Shown here: positions 1 to 5,399 of the stretch, piece by piece
How the letters are laid out: each line of letters starts with the position of its first letter
Position numbering within the stretch: position 1 is the stretch's first letter
NCBI GenBank assembly: GCA_947490605.1
Contig: CANLHE010000065.1
Coordinates: 1-5,399, forward strand
DNA length: 5,399 bases
Source of the DNA: Actinomycetota bacterium
GTDB lineage: Bacteria; Actinomycetota; Actinomycetes; Nanopelagicales; Nanopelagicaceae
Direction of reading: 5' to 3'
Program-made: the position numbers and the translations under genes
The notes under the pieces: generated by a model
The model's input: only the letters and a program-made list of their open reading frames with translations
Told to the model about the DNA's origin: nothing
Database searches by the model: none

Positions 1-99
1 TTGCAATCTTCTTACTGCCTTGGATTTGGCGCCGGATTAGAGGTAAATCCTCTGGTGATGGCAGAAGTGCGAAATATAATGAGCCAATTAGTTGGGTAG
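1..99 (+). CDS. possible 3' end of an unrecognised upstream gene (partial)
   Basis: Frame 1 is open from the left edge to a TAG at 97-99, giving about 32 residues that end in AEVRNIMSQLVG. I do not recognise the protein. The only support is the reading frame and its base composition: first codon positions are GC- and G-rich and second positions GC-poor, as in real genes. Two competing readings exist. Frame 3 is open to a TGA at 105-107 but has an atypical composition (second position GC-richest). The minus strand is open across 1-130 with a possible GTG start at 127, giving a divergent gene beginning VVIRRLTQRA. Sequence to the left of the window would settle which, if any, is real. Confidence 0.3.
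   Translation: MQSSYCLGFGAGLEVNPLVMAEVRNIMSQLVG
75..80 (+). promoter_or_regulatory. TATAAT -10-like hexamer upstream of ppk
   Basis: A perfect TATAAT lies 78 bases before the ppk start codon and would give a 5' leader of about 70 nt. There is no good TTGACA-like box 16-18 bp upstream, and the hexamer may lie inside the end of an upstream gene. A weaker alternative nearer the gene is TATAAA at 139-144 or CAAAAT at 146-151; the latter sits where the -10 of a leaderless transcript starting at base 158 would be. None of these is decisive. Confidence 0.2.
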
Positions 100-150
100 C
101 ACGCTGAGTTAGCCTTCTGATTACCACCCGTTAACCTTTATAAAGCAAAA

Positions 151-164
151 TACTCACGTGAGTA
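151..164. promoter_or_regulatory. perfect 14-bp palindrome spanning the ppk start codon (possible operator)
   Basis: TACTCACGTGAGTA is a perfect inverted repeat with no spacer, and its axis falls directly before the GTG initiation codon (158-160). With no loop it cannot form a simple RNA hairpin, so a binding site for a dimeric regulator is the more natural reading. The half-site GTGAGTAA recurs on the minus strand at 4063-4056, about 20 bases upstream of the ppx start. One 14-bp palindrome could arise by chance in a window this size, so the case rests on its position and the repeated half-site. Confidence 0.3.
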
Positions 165-2242
165 ATCATTTAATCTCAACTAATCCCCGCGAGCGATTAA
201 TTGATCGAGAGTTAAGTTGGCTTGCCTTCAATGAACGTGTTCTTGAACTTGCCGAGGATATAAGTAATCCACTCTTAGAACGCTGCCGCTTTCTTGCAAT
301 ATTTTCATCAAATTTAGATGATTTTTTTATGATTCGAGTTGCAACTTTAAAACGTAAATTAGAAAGTGGTGTGACCAAGAAAAATACTGCCGGCTTTACA
401 CCAATTGAATTAATGGCTGAGATTTCTAAAAAAACTCAGGAACTTATTGCTCGCCAAACGAAATGTTTTCAAACAGATATCTTGCCCAAGTTAGCCCAAA
501 ATGGAATTGAAATTACCGACTGGGAAAGCTTAAATGAGGATGAGAAAAGCTATATAAATAAAATATTTACCAACAAAATTTTTCCAGTACTTACCCCTTT
601 GGCTGTTGATCCATCTCACCCATTTCCATATATCTCTGGGTTATCTTTGAATTTAGCGGTCCTAGTTAAACAACCTGAAACTAATGAAGAGTTATTTGCC
701 AGAGTAAAAGTTCCAGCCTCTCTGCCTCGCTTTATTGAAACAGCTGAGTTTGCCGGTACTAAATTTATTCCACTTGAAAAAGTTATTATCGCTAATTTGC
801 ATCAACTATTTCCTGGCATGGAGATTGAGGATTACTACACATTTAGAATTACTAGAAATGCAGACTTAGAGTTAGAAGAAGAGGAGTCAGAGAACTTACT
901 TGAGTCGATGGAGCAAGAGTTACTACGTCGTAAGTTTGGGCCACCAGTACGACTTGAAGTTGCAAGTGATATTGGCTCAGAGCTACTTAACCGATTAAAA
1001 ACCGAGTTATCAATCCGTGAAGAGGATATTTCCCGCTATACCGAACCCTTAGATCTAACTGGCTTAAATCGAATTGCGGATTTAGATCGACCAGAATTAA
1101 AGTTTGTGCCATTTAGAAACCAAGTGGCCCGTGAGTTGCGCGAAGTAGATCCAGATTCAAATGAGGAATTTTTTGCAGCAATTAGAAGAAATGAAATTTT
1201 GCTGCACCACCCGTATGACTCATTTAATTCATCCGTTGTTAGGTTTTTAGAAGCAGCAGCTACTGATCCAAATGTCCTTGCAATCAAACAGACGCTCTAT
1301 CGAACATCAGGTGATTCACCCATAGTTAATGCACTGATTGAGGCAGCAGAAGCTGGCAAGCAGGTGTTGGCAGTAATTGAGATTCGTGCTCGCTTTGATG
1401 AGCAGGCAAATGTTCGCTGGGCTCGTAAATTAGAAGATGTTGGTGTGCATGTGGTTTATGGCTTAGTTGGTTTTAAAACCCACGCAAAACTTTCTTTAGT
1501 TGTCCGCGAAGAAGGAAACACGGTCCGCAGATATTCACATGTTGGAACCGGAAACTACAACCCAAAGACTGCCAGAATGTATGAAGATTTAGGAGTTCTT
1601 AGTGCGGATGATGAATTGGGTGAGGATTTAAATAAACTATTTAACCAACTTTCTGGATTTGCTCCGCAGTATTCTTATAATCGTTTATTGGTTGCGCCAC
1701 GAACAATTAGATCTGGCTTACTTGAAAAAATTAATCGAGAAATTGAAAACAAAAAAGCTGGTAAGCATGCCTTTATTAGATTAAAACTTAACTCACTACT
1801 TGATGAAGAGTTTGTTGAGGCCCTATATCTTGCTTCAATCGCCGGTGTTGAGGTTGATTTAGTTATAAGAGGAATATGTTCTTTAATGCCAGGAATTCCA
1901 GGTGTTTCAGAAAATATTAGAGTTAGGTCAGTTCTAGGAAGGTTTCTTGAGCACTCTAGAATATTTCATTTTGCCAATGACGGAGAAGATGAAATCTATA
2001 TAGGTAGCGCAGATTTAATGGATAGAAATTTAAATCGCAGAGTTGAATCCTTGGTACAAATTACCAAACCAGAGCACAAGAAAGATTTGATTAAAGTGTT
2101 TGACTTATATGTTTCATCAACAACCTCTGGCTGGCATTTATTACCAACTGGGAAATGGCTCAAAGTTGATAAGGCGCCAGATGGTTCACCGCTAAATGAT
2201 TTACAAGCAGTGATGATTGATTCATATCGAGTTAACCCGTGA
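158..2242 (+). CDS. ppk1: polyphosphate kinase 1 (PPK1)
   Basis: This 694-residue protein is full length for PPK1. The enzyme reversibly transfers the gamma-phosphate of ATP to a growing inorganic polyphosphate chain through a phosphohistidine intermediate. The N-terminal domain opens with the family hallmark INRELSWLAFN-like segment (here IDRELSWLAFNERVLELAED, about residues 16-35). The middle domain spans roughly 115-300 and the two phospholipase-D-like catalytic domains roughly 330-500 and 500-680. His442 in FKTHAKLSL corresponds to the phosphorylated E. coli His435, and His599 in FLEHSRI to His592. Arg382 (LYRTSGDSP) and Arg412 (EIRARFDE) correspond to the Mg/phosphate-binding Arg375 and Arg405; the spacings match E. 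coli exactly. All catalytic residues are present, so it should be active. The GTG at 158 is the only plausible start: no ATG, GTG or TTG occurs in frame between the TAG at 110-112 and 158. No Shine-Dalgarno sequence is visible. The stop overlaps the next gene, so the two are cotranscribed. Confidence 0.97.
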   Translation: MSNHLISTNPRERLIDRELSWLAFNERVLELAEDISNPLLERCRFLAIFSSNLDDFFMIRVATLKRKLESGVTKKNTAGFTPIELMAEISKKTQELIARQTKCFQTDILPKLAQNGIEITDWESLNEDEKSYINKIFTNKIFPVLTPLAVDPSHPFPYISGLSLNLAVLVKQPETNEELFARVKVPASLPRFIETAEFAGTKFIPLEKVIIANLHQLFPGMEIEDYYTFRITRNADLELEEEESENLLESMEQELLRRKFGPPVRLEVASDIGSELLNRLKTELSIREEDISRYTEPLDLTGLNRIADLDRPELKFVPFRNQVARELREVDPDSNEEFFAAIRRNEILLHHPYDSFNSSVVRFLEAAATDPNVLAIKQTLYRTSGDSPIVNALIEAAEAGKQVLAVIEIRARFDEQANVRWARKLEDVGVHVVYGLVGFKTHAKLSLVVREEGNTVRRYSHVGTGNYNPKTARMYEDLGVLSADDELGEDLNKLFNQLSGFAPQYSYNRLLVAPRTIRSGLLEKINREIENKKAGKHAFIRLKLNSLLDEEFVEALYLASIAGVEVDLVIRGICSLMPGIPGVSENIRVRSVLGRFLEHSRIFHFANDGEDEIYIGSADLMDRNLNRRVESLVQITKPEHKKDLIKVFDLYVSSTTSGWHLLPTGKWLKVDKAPDGSPLNDLQAVMIDSYRVNP

Positions 2243-3123
2243 GTGCAACGATTCAAGCAGCGGGCGCGGTAGTTTGGCGAAGTAACAAAGATAAAATAGA
2301 GGTCGCAATAATTCATCGACCTAAATATGATGACTGGAGTTTTCCAAAAGGTAAATTAGAGATCGGTGAATCATTAATTGCTTGTGCTCATCGTGAGGTA
2401 TTAGAAGAAACCAATATTCAAACAGAGTTTGGTCTCTTTCTAGGAGATGTTGAGTATTTGACGCAGGATGGGAAAAAGCAGGTTTCATTCTGGGCGGCAA
2501 AGGCAATTGACCAAAAAGCTTTTACTTCAAACTCTGAGGTAGATGAATTAAAGTGGGTTGAGGTAAAGAAGGTTAAAGAGCTATTAACACTTGAAACTGA
2601 TAAAAAGATTCTTGCGCAATTTATAAAGTTAGATTTTGATACAAAACCATTTATTCTTCTTCGCCATGCAAAGGCAATTACCAGAGATGAATGGCAAGGC
2701 GATGATGATGACCGCCCACTTGATGCACTTGGACAAAACCAAGCAAATAGATTACTTGGAATTTATCAGGTTTATAATCTTGAACAAATTCACACCTCAG
2801 ATGCGGTGCGTTGTTATGACACTGTTAATCCAATGGTCAAAGGGTTGGGAATCAAACTTGAAGTGACTGGAAAATTGAGTGAAAGTACATATAAAAAAGA
2901 TAAAGAAAAAGCATTTGATTATGCAAAGGATTTAATCAAACAAGATGCCAGAATTTTGCTTTGTAGCCACAATCCAATTTTGCCTAAAATGCTAAATAAA
3001 CTAACAAAGAAGTCTGATGTTGATGCAGATGAAGGAAAGTTATCACCAGCTGATGGCTGGGTAATTCATAGAAGTGGTAAAGAGATTATTCAAATAGATC
3101 GAATTGATGCACCAACTTTTTAA
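2239..3123 (+). CDS. mutT1: MutT1-like Nudix hydrolase fused to a SixA-type histidine phosphatase domain
   Basis: This 294-residue two-domain protein has the architecture of mycobacterial MutT1 (Rv2985), which also follows ppk. The Nudix domain covers about residues 4-125. Its Nudix box runs from Gly38 to Ile60, with Glu44, Arg52, Glu53, Glu56 and Glu57 as the metal-binding core; the preceding RPKYDDWSFPKGK is typical of the family. The usual Gly near the end of the box is Asn59 here. The second domain (about 137-290) carries LRHAKA with the nucleophile His143, a DDRPLDALGQNQA segment, Arg191 in TSDAVRCYDT and the second His244 in CSHNP, the SixA/phosphoglycerate-mutase pattern. MutT1 is known to hydrolyse 8-oxo-(d)GTP and diadenosine polyphosphates; the same substrates here are inferred. 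The GTG start overlaps the ppk stop (GTGA), which implies translational coupling. A start further in would cut into the first Nudix strand. Confidence 0.9.
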   Translation: MSATIQAAGAVVWRSNKDKIEVAIIHRPKYDDWSFPKGKLEIGESLIACAHREVLEETNIQTEFGLFLGDVEYLTQDGKKQVSFWAAKAIDQKAFTSNSEVDELKWVEVKKVKELLTLETDKKILAQFIKLDFDTKPFILLRHAKAITRDEWQGDDDDRPLDALGQNQANRLLGIYQVYNLEQIHTSDAVRCYDTVNPMVKGLGIKLEVTGKLSESTYKKDKEKAFDYAKDLIKQDARILLCSHNPILPKMLNKLTKKSDVDADEGKLSPADGWVIHRSGKEIIQIDRIDAPTF

Positions 3124-4037
3124 GCTTCCATCCAATCCATCCACTTAAGAACTACACCTTCACGTAATGCCCACGGGCAAATTTCCAGTTCTTTAATATC
3201 TAAATTTCGCATCACACTCTCAGCAACAAGGGAGCCGGCTACTATTTGAGAAGCACGGTTTTCGGAAACACCAGGCAATTTAGCTCTTGTATTCTCATCC
3301 ATCTCAGAAAGTTTTGCCGATATTTTTCTTACTGCTTCAACAGTTATATTTTTACCAGTGCCATCAAACCAGTCGCCAGCTAATCTAGCTAAGGTTCGCA
3401 GTGTTTTACTAGTTGCAATCGCTCGATCACTCTCTTGATGTTTAACTAGTGATGGCAGAATTTGCTCAAGTTTATTTTCAATGTGGTCACGTAAAGTTCT
3501 TAAACTTTTATCAGTGTATGGATCTCCTTTAAGAAAATCCTTAGTTAAACGCCCAGCTCCAAGCGGAAGTGATGTAGCTATCTCTGGAGATTCATCAACA
3601 CCAGCTGCCATTTCAAGAGAACCACCGCCAATATCAATCACAAGTAATCTGCCGCTTGACCAACCAAACCAGCGCCTGGCTGCCAAGAAGGTTAACTTAG
3701 CTTCTTCTTCACCAGATAAAACTTGTAGATCAATATGAAAATCTTTGTTTATTGAACTAATTATTTTCTCGCCGTTACTTGCTTCTCTAAGTGCTGAGGT
3801 AGCAAAGGGAAGAAGTTCTTGAGTTTGCACCGATGCAGATTGTTCAATCGCGCGCTTTATCGCGCCACGTAACTTTTCAATTCCTTCATCGGATACGAGA
3901 TTATCTTCATTTATGTATTGGGTTAACCTGAGCTCTTCTTTGTAGTTAAAGGTTGGATTAGGCCTTGCTCCTGGGGATGTATCAACTACTTGTAGATGCA
4001 CGGTATTTGATCCAACATCTAATACTCCAAGGCGCAT
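3120..4037 (-). CDS. ppx: exopolyphosphatase / pppGpp phosphohydrolase (Ppx/GppA family)
   Basis: This 305-residue protein of the ASKHA fold should remove terminal phosphate from inorganic polyphosphate and/or convert pppGpp to ppGpp in the cytoplasm. Motifs are in family order. The phosphate-1 loop is LDVGSNTVHLQVVD (6-19). ATSALREASN (79-88) follows. SGEEEAKL (108-115) contains Glu111, aligned with the catalytic E. coli Ppx Glu121. The phosphate-2 loop is VIDIGGGSLEMAAG (133-146). The C-terminal CPWALREGVVL (287-297) is characteristic of the actinobacterial Rv0496-like short form. It lacks the extra HD-like and C-terminal domains of the ~500-residue E. coli enzymes, which is normal for actinobacteria. 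The ATG gives a start three residues before the first motif, as in homologues; there is no obvious Shine-Dalgarno sequence. It converges on the ppk-mutT1 operon and shares its TTAA stop bases with mutT1. Sequence alone cannot choose between polyphosphate and pppGpp as main substrate. Confidence 0.93.
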   Translation of the reverse strand: MRLGVLDVGSNTVHLQVVDTSPGARPNPTFNYKEELRLTQYINEDNLVSDEGIEKLRGAIKRAIEQSASVQTQELLPFATSALREASNGEKIISSINKDFHIDLQVLSGEEEAKLTFLAARRWFGWSSGRLLVIDIGGGSLEMAAGVDESPEIATSLPLGAGRLTKDFLKGDPYTDKSLRTLRDHIENKLEQILPSLVKHQESDRAIATSKTLRTLARLAGDWFDGTGKNITVEAVRKISAKLSEMDENTRAKLPGVSENRASQIVAGSLVAESVMRNLDIKELEICPWALREGVVLKWMDWMEA

Positions 4038-4098
4038 ACGGGCAACTTACTAGATTTACTCACAAAAGCTCGGGTGCTTTCGCATGATTTATTCATGG

Positions 4099-4104
4099 CA
4101 TAAT
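4099..4104 (+). promoter_or_regulatory. CATAAT -10-like element for tRNA-Thr
   Basis: CATAAT matches the TATAAT consensus at five of six positions and ends 14 bases before the mature tRNA, a sensible distance for a tRNA promoter with a short 5' leader. No convincing -35 box is visible 15-18 bp upstream (TTTCGC or GCTTTC), so the assignment is weak. The 81-bp spacer 4038-4118 must also hold the minus-strand promoter of ppx, which I could not place. Confidence 0.35.
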
Positions 4105-4118
4105 TACGCCCTCAACCC

Positions 4119-4193
4119 GCCTCTCTAGCTCAGTGGTAGAGCAGCCGCCTTGTAAGCGGCAGGTCGTCAGTTCAATCCTGACGGGGGGCTCCA
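4119..4193 (+). tRNA. tRNA-Thr (anticodon UGU)
   Basis: A complete cloverleaf folds by hand. The acceptor stem is GCCUCUC (4119-4125) with GGGGGGC (4183-4189), including two G-U wobbles. The D arm is GCUC/GAGC (4128-4131, 4139-4142). The anticodon stem is GCCGC/GCGGC (4144-4148, 4156-4160) around the loop CUUGUAA, giving anticodon UGU at 4151-4153, which reads ACA. The variable loop is AGGUC. The T arm is GUCAG/CUGAC (4166-4170, 4178-4182) with loop UUCAAUC. The discriminator base is U4190 and the 3' CCA is encoded (4191-4193). It reads ACA and, by wobble, possibly other threonine codons. Confidence 0.97.
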
Positions 4194-4239
4194 GTTTTAT
4201 CTACTTATTTTTTGTAATCAATCAAAGTAGAGTTAAATT

Positions 4240-5399
4240 ATGAAATCCGCCGATTTTGATGTGGTAATTATTGGTTCTGGTTTTGGTGGATCAGTTGCAG
4301 CCCTTCGCTTAACTGAAAAAGGTTACAAGGTTGCAGTCTTAGAAGCTGGCAGAAGATTTAATGATAAAGATTTTCCAAAGACCTCTTGGCGATTAAGTCG
4401 CTTTCTTTATCTGCCTCGGCTTGGACTTCGCGGTATTCAACGAATTCATGTGCTGCCAAACGTTTTAGTTTTGGCAGGCGCTGGTGTTGGTGGCGGATCA
4501 TTAGTTTATGCAAATACTTTATATAAACCACCTGCTTCATACTTTGAAGACAAACAGTGGAAACACATTACTGATTGGGATAGTGAGCTAACTCCTTGGT
4601 ATGACCAAGCATCTCGAATGTTAGGTGTTGCGCAAAATCCATACTTTTCACCATCTGATAAAGCGATGAAAGAGGTGGCAGAACAAATGGGAGTTGGCCA
4701 CACATTTAAATTAGCTCCCCTTGGTGTTTATTTTGGCGATGGCAGTGGCGTTAAATCTAAGGATCCATTCTTTGGTGGCGTAGGCCCTGATCGTGATGGA
4801 TGTTTGCAATGCGGTAGCTGCATGACTGGGTGCCGGCATAATGCGAAAAATACTTTGCCGAAAAATTATCTAGGCCTTGCGGAAAAAGCTGGCGCAAAGG
4901 TATTTCCAGAACATACCGCGGTTAAAACTGAACAATTATCTGATGGTAGTTGGAAAGTAACTGCTCGCAAAAGCTCTGCCTGGTTTGGTGGTAAAAGATC
5001 ATTTACTGCAGCACAAGTTGTTGTTGCCGCAGGCACATACAACACTCAAAAGTTATTACATAAAATGAAATTAGATGGAACTTTGCCAAAGATTTCTGAT
5101 CAATTAGGCAAACTATCTAGAACAAATAGTGAGGCCTTAACTGGCTCAATCATGCCTAAAGGCGGTACTGATTTTAGTAAGGGCTCTGCAATTACCTCTT
5201 CATTTTTTCCAGATGATCACACCCATGTTGAGCCAGTTAGATATGGCAAGGGCAGCAACTTTATGGGCATGCTACAAACTGTGATGACCGATGGCGTAAA
5301 TATTAAGGATCGCAGAAGGCAGTGGTTTCGACAAGTAATCACTAAGCCATCACTAGTTTTAAAAATTATGGATGTTAGGCAGTGGAGTGAGCGAACCGT
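4240..5399 (+). CDS. GMC-family FAD-dependent oxidoreductase, cholesterol-oxidase-like (5' part; runs off the window)
   Basis: About 386 residues are visible with no stop before the right edge. Rv3409c/ChoD-like proteins have roughly 550-580 residues, so the C-terminal third, including the expected catalytic His, lies outside. The FAD-binding Rossmann motif is VVIIGSGFGGSVAALRL (8-24), with the ribose-binding Glu35 in VLEAG. A GMC signature-like AGVGGGSLVYAN (81-92) and a second FAD segment VVAAGTYNTQKLL (261-273) follow. Residues 188-198 form a C-x2-C-x2-C-x3-C cluster followed by RHNAKNTL. The family oxidises alcohols or sterols with FAD. The substrate cannot be told from this part, and sterol oxidation is not established for this organism. 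ATG 4240 is the first possible start: an in-frame TAA lies at 4234-4236. A weak AGTAGAG ribosome-binding sequence precedes it (4226-4232). It begins 46 bp after tRNA-Thr with no terminator between, so it may share that transcript. In many actinobacteria this gene lies beside guaB-type genes, so the missing right flank could confirm its identity. Confidence 0.88.
   Translation, partial: MKSADFDVVIIGSGFGGSVAALRLTEKGYKVAVLEAGRRFNDKDFPKTSWRLSRFLYLPRLGLRGIQRIHVLPNVLVLAGAGVGGGSLVYANTLYKPPASYFEDKQWKHITDWDSELTPWYDQASRMLGVAQNPYFSPSDKAMKEVAEQMGVGHTFKLAPLGVYFGDGSGVKSKDPFFGGVGPDRDGCLQCGSCMTGCRHNAKNTLPKNYLGLAEKAGAKVFPEHTAVKTEQLSDGSWKVTARKSSAWFGGKRSFTAAQVVVAAGTYNTQKLLHKMKLDGTLPKISDQLGKLSRTNSEALTGSIMPKGGTDFSKGSAITSSFFPDDHTHVEPVRYGKGSNFMGMLQTVMTDGVNIKDRRRQWFRQVITKPSLVLKIMDVRQWSERT

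Noticed and set aside
320..328. Run of seven T inside ppk that could be a slippage or phase-variation site
   Set aside because: Runs of this length are ordinary in an AT-rich gene, and it encodes the conserved DDFFMIRV segment of PPK1 with the frame intact.
1996..2316. Minus-strand 106-codon open frame crossing the ppk-mutT1 junction
   Set aside because: It lies opposite well-supported conserved coding sequence and its translation shows no domain or start context.
2699..2712. GATGATGATGAC repeat in mutT1
   Set aside because: It simply encodes an Asp-rich stretch in the loop before the conserved RPL segment of the phosphatase domain; too short to be a repeat locus.
3125..3145. Short direct repeat of the type CCATCCA/CCATCCAC at the 3' end of ppx
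   Set aside because: It is explained by the repeated Trp-Met-Asp/Glu residues (WMDWME) at the protein C terminus and has only two copies.
4065..4080. Inverted repeat AAAGC-N6-GCTTT between ppx and tRNA-Thr, resembling a small terminator or operator
   Set aside because: The stem is only 5 bp with a 6-nt loop, no T-run follows in either useful direction, and no upstream gene on either strand would need a terminator here.
4194..4239. T-rich stretch after tRNA-Thr (around 4205-4213) as a terminator
   Set aside because: No hairpin precedes it apart from the tRNA itself, so intrinsic termination cannot be supported.

Overview
The window looks like a piece of the chromosome of a low-GC, streamlined actinobacterium. 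GC is about 40% on sampled lines. The evidence is the gene content and order: a polyphosphate kinase followed directly by a Nudix plus histidine-phosphatase fusion, the arrangement known from Mycobacterium (ppk and mutT1, Rv2984-Rv2985). A short single-module Ppx/GppA protein of Rv0496 type and a cholesterol-oxidase-like GMC flavoprotein of Rv3409c type fit the same picture. High AT content, very tight packing and overlapping genes fit freshwater acI (Nanopelagicales) or similar aquatic lineages. That placement is inference; no rRNA or other lineage marker is present.

Layout: bases 1-99 may hold the 3' end of an unrecognised gene. A short leader with a perfect 14-bp palindrome centred on the GTG start precedes ppk (158-2242, +). 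The mutT1-like gene (2239-3123, +) overlaps ppk by 4 bp, so the two form an operon. A ppx/gppA gene (4037-3120, minus) converges on them, and the two stop codons share the same TTAA. An 81-bp intergenic spacer separates ppx from tRNA-Thr(UGU) (4119-4193, +). A GMC-family FAD oxidoreductase starts 46 bp after the tRNA at 4240 and runs off the right edge.

Functionally, the left three genes form a phosphate-polymer module. Ppk makes polyphosphate from ATP. The Ppx/GppA protein removes terminal phosphates from polyphosphate and/or (p)ppGpp. The MutT1-like protein probably cleans up oxidised guanine nucleotides or dinucleoside polyphosphates. The tRNA and the oxidoreductase look functionally separate.

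I see no mobile element, CRISPR array, phage gene or clearly new system. The points most worth following are the palindrome at the ppk start with a matching half-site upstream of ppx, the shared TTAA stop, and the four-cysteine cluster in the GMC protein.
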